Source of the DNA: Actinopolyspora mzabensis
Lineage (GTDB): Bacteria > Actinomycetota > Actinomycetes > Mycobacteriales > Pseudonocardiaceae
DNA: 64,000 bases
NCBI RefSeq assembly: GCF_900101095.1
Contig: NZ_FNFM01000006.1
Location: 190,101 to 254,100 of the forward strand
Reading direction: 5' to 3'
The translations under genes were made by a program, and so were the position numbers. Of the stretch, positions 53,207 to 62,832 are shown piece after piece. The notes under the pieces are model-generated. The model made no database searches. It worked only from the letters and a program-made list of their open reading frames with translations, and had not been told where the DNA came from. Every line of letters starts with the position of its first letter. The stretch's first letter is position 1.

Positions 53207-53794
53207 TCAGAACGTCGGTTCCTGCCACGAGTCACTGAACACGAATTCGGTGAGCGGGATGCGGCTGCGGGGTGCGGCCTCCTTCTCGCGGAGTCGCTCG
53301 GGCAGCTGTTCGGCGTCCCCGGCGGCGCCGACGGCTACCACGACCATCGGCTCGTAATCGGTGGGAATGCCGAACGCCTCCCTGGCGGCGGCCCGGTCGA
53401 AGCCGGCCATCTGGTGCGCCACCAGTCCCTCGCCCTCCGCCTGCAGCACCAGGTTCTCGGTGGCGAGCCCCAGACCGTACTCCCCGTAGGGCAACGTCTC
53501 GCCGTCGTCGTCGGTCAGTTTGACCACGCCGAGCACGAGGGCCGAGGCGTTGCCCGCCCAGCCGTGGTTGCCCCTGGAGAGCGTGCCGTGCAGTTTGTCG
53601 AAGGTCGATTCCCCTCGACGGCCCGCGATGTAGCGGGCGGGTTGCGTGTTGCCCCAGGACGGTGCCCAGCGTGCGGCTTCGAACAGTGCGGTGAACTGCT
53701 TGTCGGTCAGTTCGACCCCGGGATCCAGTGCGCGCGGGCTCCATCGCTCGGCGAGCAGCGGATGAAGCGGGACTGACGAGTCGGCGGGTTTCAA
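53207..53794 (-). CDS. Nitroreductase family protein
   Basis: 195 residues. FMN-dependent NAD(P)H oxidoreductase fold: ERWSPRALDPGVELTDKQFT and LFEAARWAPSWGNTQPARYI contain the Arg-Ser-x-Arg FMN phosphate motif and the PSWGN segment. GLATENLVLQAEGEGLVAHQ and GIPTDYEPMVVVAVGAAG complete the family pattern. Substrate unknown. It lies upstream of lysR on the same strand with a 198-bp gap. Confidence 0.88.
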   Translation of the reverse strand: MKPADSSVPLHPLLAERWSPRALDPGVELTDKQFTALFEAARWAPSWGNTQPARYIAGRRGESTFDKLHGTLSRGNHGWAGNASALVLGVVKLTDDDGETLPYGEYGLGLATENLVLQAEGEGLVAHQMAGFDRAAAREAFGIPTDYEPMVVVAVGAAGDAEQLPERLREKEAAPRSRIPLTEFVFSDSWQEPTF

Positions 53795-54256
53795 GGTGCC
53801 TCCGTGGCCTCTCGGCGCTCACGTGCCGAGCTCGATTGTCCCCGGACCGTCGCTACCCGATGTCGGGTACCCGCTCACGAGGCGTCGAGTGGTTCCGCCC
53901 CGGCTTCGCGGCGGCGTCGATTTCTCGCGAAATCGCCGCGCCCCTTCGACGCGGGCCGCGCTCCCACCACGCCCGCGGGCCGCACTCCGACCACCTTCGC
54001 AATCGGCACCGCCGCGGGTTCTCCGGTGCGGCTCTCGCGAGGACGCCGGAGACGTTGTGTAGCTCGCTACCCGGCACTGTCGATAACGAAGCGACTATCC
54101 GGGTAAGCAGCGCACGAGTCCCCGGTGCGTGAGTCGGATGCATTGCGAGGCCGGGCCGCTCGCCGCGTAGGTCGCTACTCAAGAGCCGGCCCAACGCGGC
54201 AAGGCGCCGACTCACGTGACGGCTAACCGGCCCACTACCGAAGGTGCCGGCAATAG
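53795..54256. repeat. Intergenic mosaic of dispersed repeats (copy C)
   Basis: No gene is seen. In minus-strand order from the mannosyltransferase stop: the 88-nt hairpin (54129-54215), GGGTAGCGAGCTACACAACG (54053-54072), GCGAGAGCCGCACCGGAGAA (54021-54040), the GGTGGTCGGAG module, then the palindrome CGATTTCTCGCGAAATCG (53918-53935). A further piece CGCTACCCGATGTCGGGTAC sits at 53852-53871. The promoter of the nitroreductase gene must also lie here. Confidence 0.75.
54129..54215 (-). repeat. 88-nt structured repeat, copy C, downstream of mannosyltransferase
   Basis: Outer arms GTGAGTCGG and CCGACTCAC as in copies A and B; differs mainly by a five-base change near 54197. It lies 42 nt past the stop of the gene ending at 54257. 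Confidence 0.8.
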
Positions 54257-55393
54257 CTACAAGGCGTAGGGCCAGATGGTTAGTGCGTACGCGCTGAACC
54301 AACTTCCGAAGCAAACGAACATCCCCACCCCGGCGATCATCACCGGTCGACGCCGCACCCCGAGCGCCATGGCCAGGGGGAGCAGCAGCGGGAAGGCGGG
54401 CAGCAGTGCCCGTGGTTTGGCGAACATCAGCCCGTCGGTCCCCAGCACGAACACCACGGTCAGCAGCGCGTACAAGCCCAGCGGCCAGGCGATCCGCCGG
54501 TCCGCACAGCAGATCAGCAGCGCTACCGCGGCGAGCAGAATCCACGCGGCGAAGGTCACGAACGTCGACTCCTCCGTGAACAGTGCTTCGCCCAGGAAGC
54601 GCGCGGTGGCGATCCCGCCGTCGGGTGCGGAGGACCAACCGTCCTGCCGCACTTCGAAGTAGCCGTCGAACTCGCCGGTGCGCAGCCCCACCCAACCCAG
54701 GTAGCCGAGCAGGCCGCACGGGGCCGCCAGCAACGCGATCAGCGGGCGGTTGCCGTCTCGTCGGTGCAGCAGCGCCACGACGGCGGCCAGCATCACCACC
54801 GCGATCAACGTCACCCCGGTGTGCCGCACCGCCCCGGCCAGCGCGCAGGCCACGCCGGCTTGCATCCACCGGCGTTCCAGCACTCCCAGCAGGGCCCAGA
54901 CCGCCAGCGCGCAGAACAGCGACTCGCTGTAAGGCATGGACAGCACGATCGACATCGGGGCTGCGGCGAACAGCGCGACCAGCACCAGACCGGACCGTTG
55001 TGAGCCGCTCACGGTTCGTCCCATCCGGGCCAGTCCGTAGGCGCACGCGAGCCCCGCAGCGAGGTTCACCAGCATCGCCGCGGCGGGCGGGTCGAGACCG
55101 GGCAGGAACGCCACTCCGTGGGTCAGCAGTGGAAACCCGGGGAAGAACGCCAGCACGGATTGGGGGTCGGCGTCGCCGTTGCCGTTGAGCATCGCCTGCC
55201 CGGTGGCGGCGTACCCGTGCTCCGCGATCCACAGGTACCAGTCCGCGTCCCAGGAGAAGAGGTGCTCGGTCGGCGACTGGTCGCGGATCCCGGAGAACAC
55301 GCCGAGCACCAGCAACCCGAACAGTCGAACTATGACATACACCACAGCTGGTCCGGCTGTTCGCGCCCAGGAAGGGTCCTCGTCATCGGTCAC
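54257..55393 (-). CDS. PIG-V/GT39-like integral membrane mannosyltransferase
   Basis: About 378 residues with around ten hydrophobic segments. The loop SWDADWYLWIAEHGYA contains the Asp-Asp-like WDADWY motif, typical of GT-C glycosyltransferases of the PIG-V type, and FFPGFPLLTHGVAFLPGLDP follows. MPYSESLFCALAVWALLGVL and VRHTGVTLIAVVMLA are family features. It probably transfers mannose from a polyprenyl-phosphate donor outside the membrane. GTG 55393 follows GAGGA; the open frame from 55507 has no ribosome binding site. The 88-nt repeat lies 42 nt after its stop. Confidence 0.8.
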   Translation of the reverse strand: MTDDEDPSWARTAGPAVVYVIVRLFGLLVLGVFSGIRDQSPTEHLFSWDADWYLWIAEHGYAATGQAMLNGNGDADPQSVLAFFPGFPLLTHGVAFLPGLDPPAAAMLVNLAAGLACAYGLARMGRTVSGSQRSGLVLVALFAAAPMSIVLSMPYSESLFCALAVWALLGVLERRWMQAGVACALAGAVRHTGVTLIAVVMLAAVVALLHRRDGNRPLIALLAAPCGLLGYLGWVGLRTGEFDGYFEVRQDGWSSAPDGGIATARFLGEALFTEESTFVTFAAWILLAAVALLICCADRRIAWPLGLYALLTVVFVLGTDGLMFAKPRALLPAFPLLLPLAMALGVRRRPVMIAGVGMFVCFGSWFSAYALTIWPYAL

Positions 55394-55836
55394 GGGTCCT
55401 CGTGGCCGAATCCGGACTAGATCTTTCACTCTTCGCGCGGCGGAAAATTCACTGCTTCGACGCGGCACTGTCCCGATCGTTTCGTCGGTCGCGGACAAGT
55501 GGTGCACCTTCTTCGTCGAGCCTCGGTCGTCGCGGGTGCCGCGTCGTAGCCAGACTAGTCACGCCAAACGGCTATCGGGCCGCAGGGGGCTGATTCTGTA
55601 GGCTGGGCAGGCAGCGGAACGGCCTGGTGAAGGCACCCGACGAAGGTTCGCGAGCGGTTTCTTCGGACCTCGGGGCGCGGCGAGGTGTCCGGATCCCTAA
55701 CACACGGCACGATCGAGTGATCACTGCCCGGGGGTGCGGACGGCGTCACGCTGCCGGCTGCCCGGCCGTCCACCCGGTGTCAGTGCGGGGCCTCTCGCAC
55801 CCGGGGCGTCCGCGCGGCTCGAGGAGGTTTGTTCAG
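55394..55836. other. Intergenic region and long leader of ask
   Basis: TAGGCT at 55599-55604 is a plausible -10 that would give ask a 5' leader of about 225 nt. The leader is GC-rich with several self-complementary words (GATCGAGTGATCACTGC) and may be structured, but no known riboswitch is recognised. Confidence 0.4.
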
Positions 55837-57102
55837 GTGGCACTCGTCGTCCAGAAGTACGGCGGTTCCTCGCTCGAGAGTGCCGATCGAATCAAACGGG
55901 TCGCCGAGCGCATCGTGGAGACCCGTAAGGCGGGTAACGACGTCGTCGTGGTGTGCTCCGCGATGGGGGACACCACCGACGAGTTGCTGGACCTGGCCAA
56001 CCAGGTCAATCCGGCTCCCCCAGAGCGAGAGCTCGACATGCTGCTCACCGCGGGTGAGCGCATCTCCAACGCGCTCGTGGCCATGGCGATCGAATCTCTC
56101 GGTGAGCAGGCTCGTTCGTTCTCCGGTTCGCAGGCCGGGGTCATCACCACTTCGGCACACCAGAACGCCCGGATCATGGACGTCACCCCCGATCGGGTTC
56201 GACAGGCCCTGGACGAGGGCCGGATCGTGATGGTCGCGGGATTTCAGGGGGTCAGCCAGGACAGCAAGGACATCACCACGCTGGGGCGCGGCGGTTCGGA
56301 CACCACGGCCGTCGCGGTGGCGGCGGCGATGCGAGCCGACGTCTGCGAGATCTACACCGATGTGGACGGCGTCTACACCGCCGACCCACGGATCGCGGGC
56401 GACGCCGAACACCTCGACCGCGTCACCTATGAGGAAATGCTCGAACTCGCGGCCACCGGGGCCAAGGTGCTGCATCTGCGCGCGGTGGAGTACGCGCGCA
56501 GGTACGGTGTGCCGCTGCACGTCCGCTCGTCCTACTCGGCCAATCCCGGAACGATCGTGTCCGGATCAGTGGAGGACCTCCCCATGGAACAGGCCATGAT
56601 CACCGGCGTGGCGCACGACCGGTCGGAAGCCAAGGTCACCGTGCGCGGTGTCCCGGACACTCGCGGCGTGGCGGGGAGGATCTTCCGTGCCGTCGCCGAT
56701 GCCGAGATCGACATCGACATGGTGCTGCAGAACGTTTCGGGTGTGGCTTCCGGCCTCACCGACCTCACCTTCACCGTGGCCAAGAGCAACGGTGTCGTGG
56801 CCGTCACCGAGCTGGAGAAGATCAGGGGCGAGCTCGGGTTCCAGGAGGTCGTCTACGACGACGACGTCGGCAAGGTTTCGCTGGTCGGGGCGGGGATGCG
56901 TTCGCACCCCGGCGTGACCGCGCAGTTCTGCGAGGCGCTGGCCGAGGCGGGCGTGAACATCGAGATCATCAATACTTCCGAGATCCGCATTTCGGTGCTG
57001 GTCCGGGACGCCCAGCTCGACGACGCGGTGAGTGCGCTGCACACCTCCTTCGAACTGGGTGGAGAAGAAGAGGCCGTTGTATACGCGGGGAGTGGTCGCT
57101 GA
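55837..57102 (+). CDS. ask: Aspartate kinase (alpha and beta subunits)
   Basis: 421 residues. Phosphorylates aspartate for lysine, threonine, methionine and diaminopimelate synthesis. [20 protein letters not shown] is the kinase N-terminal motif, [20 protein letters not shown] the nucleotide/aspartate site. Two ACT domains follow residue 260 ([40 protein letters not shown]). GGAGG lies about 10 nt before GTG 55837. An internal start at 56584 yields the beta subunit. The stop abuts the asd start without a gap. Confidence 0.96.
   Translation: MALVVQKYGGSSLESADRIKRVAERIVETRKAGNDVVVVCSAMGDTTDELLDLANQVNPAPPERELDMLLTAGERISNALVAMAIESLGEQARSFSGSQAGVITTSAHQNARIMDVTPDRVRQALDEGRIVMVAGFQGVSQDSKDITTLGRGGSDTTAVAVAAAMRADVCEIYTDVDGVYTADPRIAGDAEHLDRVTYEEMLELAATGAKVLHLRAVEYARRYGVPLHVRSSYSANPGTIVSGSVEDLPMEQAMITGVAHDRSEAKVTVRGVPDTRGVAGRIFRAVADAEIDIDMVLQNVSGVASGLTDLTFTVAKSNGVVAVTELEKIRGELGFQEVVYDDDVGKVSLVGAGMRSHPGVTAQFCEALAEAGVNIEIINTSEIRISVLVRDAQLDDAVSALHTSFELGGEEEAVVYAGSGR
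56584..57102 (+). CDS. ask: Aspartate kinase beta subunit (internal in-frame start)
   Basis: ATG 56584 is preceded by GGAGGAC 6 nt upstream inside the ask gene. It would give a 172-residue protein, [20 protein letters not shown] onward, made of the two regulatory ACT domains. In Corynebacterium and mycobacteria the beta subunit starts at the equivalent Met (MEEAVLTGVA in C. glutamicum), forming an alpha2beta2 enzyme. Confidence 0.75.
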   Translation: MEQAMITGVAHDRSEAKVTVRGVPDTRGVAGRIFRAVADAEIDIDMVLQNVSGVASGLTDLTFTVAKSNGVVAVTELEKIRGELGFQEVVYDDDVGKVSLVGAGMRSHPGVTAQFCEALAEAGVNIEIINTSEIRISVLVRDAQLDDAVSALHTSFELGGEEEAVVYAGSGR

Positions 57103-58179
57103 ATGAGTTCCGGACGTTTCCAGGCACCCACCGTCGCGATCGTGGGAGCCACCGGCGCGGTGGGCTCGGTCATGATCGAGATCATGAACTCGCGCGAGAC
57201 CGTCCCGTGGGGCGAGGTGCGGTTGATCGCCTCGCCGCGTTCCGCCGGGAAGAAGATCGAGGTCCGGGGTGTGGAGCACACCGTGGTCGCGCTCTCCCCG
57301 GAGGCCTTCGACGGCGTGGACATCGCGATGTTCGACGTGCCCGACGAGCTGTCCGCGGCCTGGGCCCCGGTGGCCGTCGAACGGGGTGCGGTCGCGGTCG
57401 ACAATTCGGGGGCCTTTCGGATGGACCCCGAGGTGCCGCTGGTGGTTCCGGAGGTCAACGCGCACGAGGTGGACCAGCGCCCGAAGGGGATCATCGCCAA
57501 CCCCAACTGCACGACACTGTCCATGATGGCCGCTCTCGGGGAGTTGAACCGCGAGTTCGGCCTGCGTGAGCTGGTGGTCTCCTCGTACCAGGCCGCCTCG
57601 GGCTCCGGGCAGGACGCCATCGACCGGCTGCGGGCCGAGATCGATGCCGTCGCGGGCAAGCAGCTCGGGGACCGTGCCGGGGACGTGGCCGAGGCGCTGG
57701 TGGCGGCCGGTCTCTCCGAGGAGACGCCGTTCAGGGCTCCGCTGGCGTTGAACGTCGTGCCGTGGTGCGGTTCCCGCAAGGAGGACGGCTGGACCTCGGA
57801 GGAGCTCAAGGTTCGCAACGAGTCGCGCAAGATCCTCGGGATCCCGGAGCTGAAGGTCTCGGCGACCTGCGTCCGGGTGCCGGTGGTGACCACGCACTCG
57901 CTGGCGGTGCACGCCACGTTCGACCGCGAGGTCGGCGTGTCGGACGCGCACCGGGTTTTCGAGCGGGCCTCCTCGGTGGTGCTGCAGGACGACCCCGAGG
58001 GGCCGGACTTCCCGACTCCCGCCGGTGTCGTGGGTGGCGAGCCGACCTACGTGGGGCGCGTGCGCCAGGCCGTCGACTTCCCGAACACGCTGGACTTCTT
58101 CGTCTGCGGGGACAACCTGCGCAAGGGGGCTGCCCTGAACACCTACGAGATCGCGGAGACGCTGGCGTCCCCGGCGTGA
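57103..58179 (+). CDS. asd: Aspartate-semialdehyde dehydrogenase
   Basis: 358 residues. Reduces aspartyl phosphate to aspartate semialdehyde with [25 protein letters not shown] is the NADPH-binding loop, [13 protein letters not shown] holds the catalytic Cys, [15 protein letters not shown] and [15 protein letters not shown] hold the substrate Gln and His. The ATG directly follows the ask TGA, giving a tightly coupled ask-asd operon. Confidence 0.96.
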   Translation: MSSGRFQAPTVAIVGATGAVGSVMIEIMNSRETVPWGEVRLIASPRSAGKKIEVRGVEHTVVALSPEAFDGVDIAMFDVPDELSAAWAPVAVERGAVAVDNSGAFRMDPEVPLVVPEVNAHEVDQRPKGIIANPNCTTLSMMAALGELNREFGLRELVVSSYQAASGSGQDAIDRLRAEIDAVAGKQLGDRAGDVAEALVAAGLSEETPFRAPLALNVVPWCGSRKEDGWTSEELKVRNESRKILGIPELKVSATCVRVPVVTTHSLAVHATFDREVGVSDAHRVFERASSVVLQDDPEGPDFPTPAGVVGGEPTYVGRVRQAVDFPNTLDFFVCGDNLRKGAALNTYEIAETLASPA

Positions 58180-58201
58180 CCGCTTCACCCTGAGCCGGGA
58201 C

Positions 58202-58240
58202 GGTGGCGATTTCGCGCGGGATCCACGCGGGGTCGCCACC
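58202..58240. repeat. Hairpin repeat left of the Uma2 gene
   Basis: GGTGGCGA (58202-58209) and TCGCCACC (58233-58240) are perfect 8-bp arms around TTTCGCGCGGGATCCACGCGG. Nearly identical to the copy at 58898-58935. Confidence 0.7.
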
Positions 58241-58303
58241 CGAACGGATGGTCCTCCCGGCACAGGGCTACGGAGCCGGTCGGTAGGTGTCGACACTGGA
58301 GGC

Positions 58304-58882
58304 ATGACCGCGATGTCCTGGCCCGATCATTTGCTGAGCCTGGAAGAGTTCGAGCGGTTGCCGGAAGACGATTCGCGTCGTTACGAGCTCCAGGAGGGCG
58401 TCCTCCACGTGACTCCCAAAGCCGCCGGTATCCACCAGCGCGCCGTCAAGCGCCTCACATCGGTGCTCGATCGGCAGCTACCCCTGGAATGGGAGGCGAT
58501 ACCGGACGTGGAAGTGGTGATCGTCTCCTCCTGGCCGCCGGTGGTTCGAGTCCCGGACGTGGTCGTCGCCACCGCCGCCCGGATCGACCAGAACCCGAAT
58601 CGGCTGTACGCCCAGGACCTCCTGCTCGCGGTCGAGGTGGTCTCCCCCGGTTCCTCGCAGACCGACCGGGTGGTCAAGCGTCACGAGTACGCCAAGGCCG
58701 GTATACCCGGGTACTGGGTGCTCGATCTCGACGATCCGGTCACCATCGCCGAGAACCGGCTGCACGACGGTGGTTACAAATCGCACTCCACCGAGGGCGG
58801 GGTGTTCCGCACCGGGGAGCCGTTCGAGTTCGAGGTGGAGCTGGAATCCCTCGTGCGACGTGGTGGCGCGGGCATCGGGTAG
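58304..58882 (+). CDS. Uma2-family putative endonuclease
   Basis: 192 residues of the DUF820/Uma2 family with a restriction-endonuclease-like fold. SLEEFERLPEDDSRRYELQE starts the domain; RVPDVVVATAARI, LLAVEVVSPGSSQTDRVVKR (the acidic and Lys catalytic residues) and YAKAGIPGYWVLDLDDP complete it. The members are numerous in actinobacteria and their biological role is not settled. GACACT lies 6 nt before the ATG. The gene is flanked by two copies of a 39-bp hairpin repeat, which suggests mobility or a shared regulatory structure. Confidence 0.88.
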   Translation: MTAMSWPDHLLSLEEFERLPEDDSRRYELQEGVLHVTPKAAGIHQRAVKRLTSVLDRQLPLEWEAIPDVEVVIVSSWPPVVRVPDVVVATAARIDQNPNRLYAQDLLLAVEVVSPGSSQTDRVVKRHEYAKAGIPGYWVLDLDDPVTIAENRLHDGGYKSHSTEGGVFRTGEPFEFEVELESLVRRGGAGIG

Positions 58883-58897
58883 TCGACCGAGCCGCTC

Positions 58898-58935
58898 GGT
58901 GGCGATTTCGCGTGAGATCCACGCGGTGTCGCCAG
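58898..58935. repeat. Hairpin repeat right of the Uma2 gene
   Basis: GGTGGCGATTTCGCGTGAGA then TCCACGCGGTGTCGCCA; same layout and orientation as the copy at 58202, with a few changes. Confidence 0.7.
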
Positions 58936-59059
58936 CGGCCGTGCTTCCGGGCGGGTGCCCGTTCCCACGGATCCGTGCGGAATCGGACCCACGCCGTCGC
59001 GGTTGTGCCGTGTGTCTCGCTCGTCGGAACCAATTCCTTCGCGCGGATAGGTTGGGGGT

Positions 59060-60553
59060 ATGAGCGCAGCCGAGAAGGATGCGGTCGTCCTCGGTCTCGA
59101 TCTCGGTACGACAGCCACCAAGGTCGTCGCCGCCGACCGCGACGGCACGGTGCTGCATCACGCCGAACGTGCGAACACGATGCGCACCGACCAGCCGGGG
59201 GAGGCCGTCCAGGACGCCGCGGCAGTACGTGATTCCGCGACCGCGGCACTGGCCGAGTGCGCGGCCCGGGTGCGCGAGGCGGGCCGCCCTGTTCGCGCGC
59301 TCTCGTTCAGCACGGCGATGCACACCCTGGTCGGGTTGGATTCGGAAGGTGATCCCGTCACTCCCGCGTTCAACTGGGCGGACAGTCGCTGTGCCGATAT
59401 CGCGGAGAAGTTCCGCGGGGAGTGGTCCACGGCAGCGGAACTGCATCGCGCCACCGGAACACCGGTTCACCCGCAGTCGGTGATGGTCAAACTGGCCTGG
59501 CTGACCACGCAGCGCCGCGACCTGAGCGAAGGGGTGGCGTACTGGTGCGCGTTGAAGGATTTCGTCTTCGCCGCGTTCACGGAGGAATTCGTCACCGATC
59601 AGTCGCTGGCCTCGGGAACCGGGCTGCAGGACATGGCGACGTTGGACTGGCACGACTCCGCGCTGCGCACGGCCGGAGTCGAGGCGGCCCAGCTGCCCCG
59701 CATCGGCGCGCCGACCGACGCTTTCCCGCTGGGAGCGCGGGTGGCACGCGCCACGGGGCTGCCCGAAGGGCTGCCCGTGGTGCTGGGGGCGGGCGACGGC
59801 CCGTTGGGCAATCTCGGGGTCGGCGCGATCAACACCGGAGTCGCCGGGCTCTCGCTCGGCACCAGCGGGGCGTTGCGTGTGGTACGCGACGAACCCGGTG
59901 TGGACGAGCGCTGCCGCACATTTTGCTACTACCTGGCCGATGGTCTGTGGGTGTCGGGTGGCGCGGTCAGCAACGGTGCGGTGGTCGGCCAGTGGGCAGC
60001 CGAGACTTTCGAGACGGACGTGGCGCGGCTGCTCGGCGAGGCCGCCGAGGTGCCGCCCGGAGCGCGCGGCCTGATCGCGTTGCCCTACCTGATGGGTGAA
60101 CGTGCTCCCTGGTGGGAGCCCGGGCTGACCGGCTCGCTGATCGGGTTGCGGCGGATCCACGGACGCGCCGAGATGACCCGCGCCCTGGTGGAGGGGGTCG
60201 CCCAGCAGCTCGCGCTGGTTCGGGACGCCGTGGTCGACACCGGCGCGCGGGTGCGCGCCGTGCGCGCCACCGGCGGCGGTTTCCGCAGCCGGATCTGGGC
60301 CGAGACGATCGCTGCGGCCCTCGGCATCGAGCTGGAGTTGGCGGAGGAAAGCGGTGGCTCGGCGGTGGGCGCGGTGCTGCTGGCCTGGCGCGCCCTGGGT
60401 GAGCTGGACTCGCTGGACGAGGCCGCCGATCTGATACGGCCCGCGCGAACCGTTCCGTCCGCTCCCGAGGCTGCCCGGATGATGCGTGCCCAGCGCCCCG
60501 GTTTGGAGCGGTTGCACCGCGCGATAGTCGAGCTGACCCCGCTCGACTCCTAG
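59060..60553 (+). CDS. gntK: Gluconokinase, FGGY family
   Basis: 497 residues. AVVLGLDLGTTATKVVAADR is the N-terminal ATP/phosphate loop of FGGY sugar kinases, FNWADSRCADIAEKF the substrate loop, LGAGDGPLGNLGVGA and SLGTSGALRV the second lobe, RAVRATGGGFRSRIWAETIA the adenine motif. The next gene is a gluconate permease, which supports gluconate as substrate. TAGGTT lies 6 nt before ATG 59060 with no ribosome binding site, so the mRNA is probably leaderless. Confidence 0.9.
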   Translation: MSAAEKDAVVLGLDLGTTATKVVAADRDGTVLHHAERANTMRTDQPGEAVQDAAAVRDSATAALAECAARVREAGRPVRALSFSTAMHTLVGLDSEGDPVTPAFNWADSRCADIAEKFRGEWSTAAELHRATGTPVHPQSVMVKLAWLTTQRRDLSEGVAYWCALKDFVFAAFTEEFVTDQSLASGTGLQDMATLDWHDSALRTAGVEAAQLPRIGAPTDAFPLGARVARATGLPEGLPVVLGAGDGPLGNLGVGAINTGVAGLSLGTSGALRVVRDEPGVDERCRTFCYYLADGLWVSGGAVSNGAVVGQWAAETFETDVARLLGEAAEVPPGARGLIALPYLMGERAPWWEPGLTGSLIGLRRIHGRAEMTRALVEGVAQQLALVRDAVVDTGARVRAVRATGGGFRSRIWAETIAAALGIELELAEESGGSAVGAVLLAWRALGELDSLDEAADLIRPARTVPSAPEAARMMRAQRPGLERLHRAIVELTPLDS

Positions 60554-60618
60554 GACTACCGACTCGTAGGACTTCGTTCGCTCGGTGGAGCTCGGCCGAG
60601 TCGGAACGGTTTTTCGGG

Positions 60619-60665
60619 AGCGCTCCGCCGGAAGTCCCCCCATCGGGAAGTTCCGGCGGAGCGCT
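60619..60665 (+). terminator. Terminator after gntK
   Basis: AGCGCTCCGCCGGAA (60619-60633) and TTCCGGCGGAGCGCT (60651-60665) form a perfect 15-bp stem, followed by TCTTCG. A GGTTTTTC run on the other side would serve the reverse strand. Confidence 0.85.
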
Positions 60666-60805
60666 TCTTCGTGTACGGCGGGGAGTTGGCGGGTTCGCTG
60701 CCCCGTCGTGCGAGGCGTGCCAGTGGTCGCTGAGCGAACGAGCCCCTCGTTCGACTACCTGCTGCTATCAGCTGTCAGAGTTTCGTGTCAACAACGTGAA
60801 CGCCG

Positions 60806-60834
60806 TTGAAAAAAGTATGACTGAAGCGATACAG
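60806..60834 (+). promoter_or_regulatory. Probable gntP promoter
   Basis: TTGAAA (60806-60811) and ATACAG (60829-60834) are separated by 17 bp, about 90 nt before the gntP start. The stretch is AT-rich for this genome. With the terminator upstream, gntP appears to be transcribed separately from gntK. Confidence 0.5.
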
Positions 60835-60925
60835 AGCTCTAGCGGCTGGGGTATTCGCCTTGTGAGGATTCTGGCCGTTCGGCATCCGTTCGGGTGATGC
60901 CCGGTAGCGACAAAGGGGCAGATTC

Positions 60926-62335
60926 TTGCGAGGAGTAATCGCGGCGGCCGAGCCCGCCGCCCACTCCGCACTGGGGCCGGGGCTAACGCTGACCGTGGCC
61001 GCGGGCGCTGTCGCGGTTTTGCTGTTGCTGATCGTCTTCCTCAAGCTGCAGCCGATGATCGCGCTGCTGGCCGTCAGCATCGCGACCGCGCTGGTGTTGG
61101 GCATACCGCTCGACGAGGTGATGAGCACCCTCAACGACGGTCTCGGGGGGACGCTCGCCGAAGTCGCCCTGATAGTCGGCTTCGGCGCGATGCTCGGGCG
61201 GATGCTGGAGATATCCGGCGGTGCTTCGGTGCTGGCCGAAGCGCTGGTACGTCGGTTCGGTGAGCGCCGGGCACCGCTCGCGCTCGGGATAGCCGCACTG
61301 CTGTTCGGCTTCCCGATCTTCCTGGATGCCGGTGTGGTCATCTTCCTGCCCATCGTGTTCACGGTCGCCCGCAGGCTCGGTGGCTCGGTACTGCGTTACG
61401 CGCTGCCGGTGGTGGGTGCTTTCGCCGTCATGCACGCCTTCGTCCCGCCCCACCCCGGCCCCGTCTCGGCCGCCGGGCTCATCGGGGCCAACACCGGCCT
61501 GCTGCTGCTCATCGGGCTCGTGGTCGGCATACCCACCTGGCTCATCGCCGGCTACGCGTTCGGGCTCTGGAACGGCAGCCGGGTCTTCCTGCCCGTCCCC
61601 GAGAACTCCACCGCCTCGGGGCAGGACACCGCGCCGGACAAGCCGAGGCCGAGCATGGGGGCCGTCATCGGGCTCCTGCTGCTGCCGCTGGTACTGATCT
61701 TCCTGCGCACCGGGCTGAACACGCTGGTCTCCGAAGACGTGGTCGACTCCAAGTCACAGCTGGTGCAGGCCGCCATCCTCATCGGGCAGAGCCCGGTCGC
61801 CCTGGCCGTGGCGGTGCTGGTGGCCTCGGTCGTGCTCGGCCTCAAACGCGGCATGCGAGGCAAGGAGATCGAGAACGAGCTCACCGCCAGCCTCTCGACG
61901 ATCGCCGCGGTCATCCTCATCACGGGTGCCGGTGGCATGTTCGGTGCGGTGCTCGCCAAGGCCGGGGTCGGCAACGCGCTGGCCGAAGGACTCAACAGCG
62001 CCGGGATCCCGCTGATCGTCGCCGCCTTCCTGATCGCCGTGGTGATGCGCGTGGCGCAGGGCTCCGCGACCGTCGCGCTGACCACCTCCGCGGGCTTCAT
62101 CGCTCCCGCCGTCTCGGCCGCTTCCGGGCTGACCTCCATCGACCTGTGCCTGATCGTCATCGCCATCGCCTCGGGTGCGACCGTGCTCTCGCACGTCAAC
62201 GACTCCGGGTTCTGGCTGGTCGGCAGGCTGCTCGGCATGGACGTGCCGACCACGCTCAAGACGTGGACGGTGATGGAGACGCTGATCGGTGTGGTCGGGT
62301 TCCTGATCGCATGGGCACTCTCCATCTTCCTGTAG
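60926..62335 (+). CDS. gntP: Gluconate permease, GntP family
   Basis: 469 residues with about 12 membrane segments. LGGTLAEVALIVGFGAMLGR, GFPIFLDAGVVIFLPIVFTV and HAFVPPHPGPVSAAGLIGAN are GntP-family motifs; RVAQGSATVALTTSAGFIAP and SHVNDSGFWLVGRLLGMD mark the C-terminal half. It imports gluconate with protons and supplies the neighbouring kinase. TTG start with GGGGCAGA 6-8 nt upstream. No GntR regulator is in the window. Confidence 0.92.
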   Translation: MRGVIAAAEPAAHSALGPGLTLTVAAGAVAVLLLLIVFLKLQPMIALLAVSIATALVLGIPLDEVMSTLNDGLGGTLAEVALIVGFGAMLGRMLEISGGASVLAEALVRRFGERRAPLALGIAALLFGFPIFLDAGVVIFLPIVFTVARRLGGSVLRYALPVVGAFAVMHAFVPPHPGPVSAAGLIGANTGLLLLIGLVVGIPTWLIAGYAFGLWNGSRVFLPVPENSTASGQDTAPDKPRPSMGAVIGLLLLPLVLIFLRTGLNTLVSEDVVDSKSQLVQAAILIGQSPVALAVAVLVASVVLGLKRGMRGKEIENELTASLSTIAAVILITGAGGMFGAVLAKAGVGNALAEGLNSAGIPLIVAAFLIAVVMRVAQGSATVALTTSAGFIAPAVSAASGLTSIDLCLIVIAIASGATVLSHVNDSGFWLVGRLLGMDVPTTLKTWTVMETLIGVVGFLIAWALSIFL

Positions 62336-62391
62336 GACTCTCCGCTGTCGGCCCGGTTTTCGTAGCGGGTCGTGTAGCGGAACCTCTCGCA

Positions 62392-62603
62392 CGGCTCTCG
62401 CTGTGGGGAGGCCCGACATCGGGTAGTTACTACACAACGTCGGGCCTTCCTCGCGAGAGCCGCACGGGAGAACCCGCCGCCGTGCCGACTGCGAGGGTGG
62501 TCGGAGTTCGCCCTGCGTCGAAGCTGCGCGGCGATTTCGCGAGAAATTGATGGCCACCCCAGGCCGGACCGCCGTACCGGGGTGTCAATTTCGCGAGAAA
62601 TCG
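62392..62603 (+). repeat. Dispersed structured repeat downstream of gntP
   Basis: Outer arms CGGCTCTCGC (62392-62401) and GCGAGAGCCG (62453-62462) with inner GCCCGAC / GTCGGGC; then the GAGAACCCGCCGCCGTGCCG module, and two palindromes at 62532-62549 and 62586-62603. Closely related to the copy after dppF. The rest of the gap 62336-62832 holds nothing recognisable apart from the furA-type promoter. Confidence 0.75.
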
Positions 62604-62792
62604 AGGCCGCCCGATCGGGGGGTAGGCCCCCACCACCGGGGAGCCGGGACCAAGGACGAGTGCCCGGCCCCCGAGGAAGCACCGAGACCGTCCCAGTGCC
62701 GGAATCAGACACAGCTGGCGCCCGTGAACCGTGGCGGGTGTCGCCCTCGTCACGGTTCTCGCACGATCGGTGGCAGTTCTCCGAGTGTTTTC

Positions 62793-62823
62793 TTGACTTA
62801 TTCCAATCTGCGCGTGGCATACT
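62793..62823 (+). promoter_or_regulatory. Probable promoter of the Fur-family gene
   Basis: TTGACT (62793-62798) and CATACT (62818-62823) are separated by 19 bp in an AT-rich stretch; the -10 ends 9 nt before the ATG. An autoregulatory site could overlap it. Confidence 0.5.
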
Positions 62824-62832
62824 GATGTCGCT

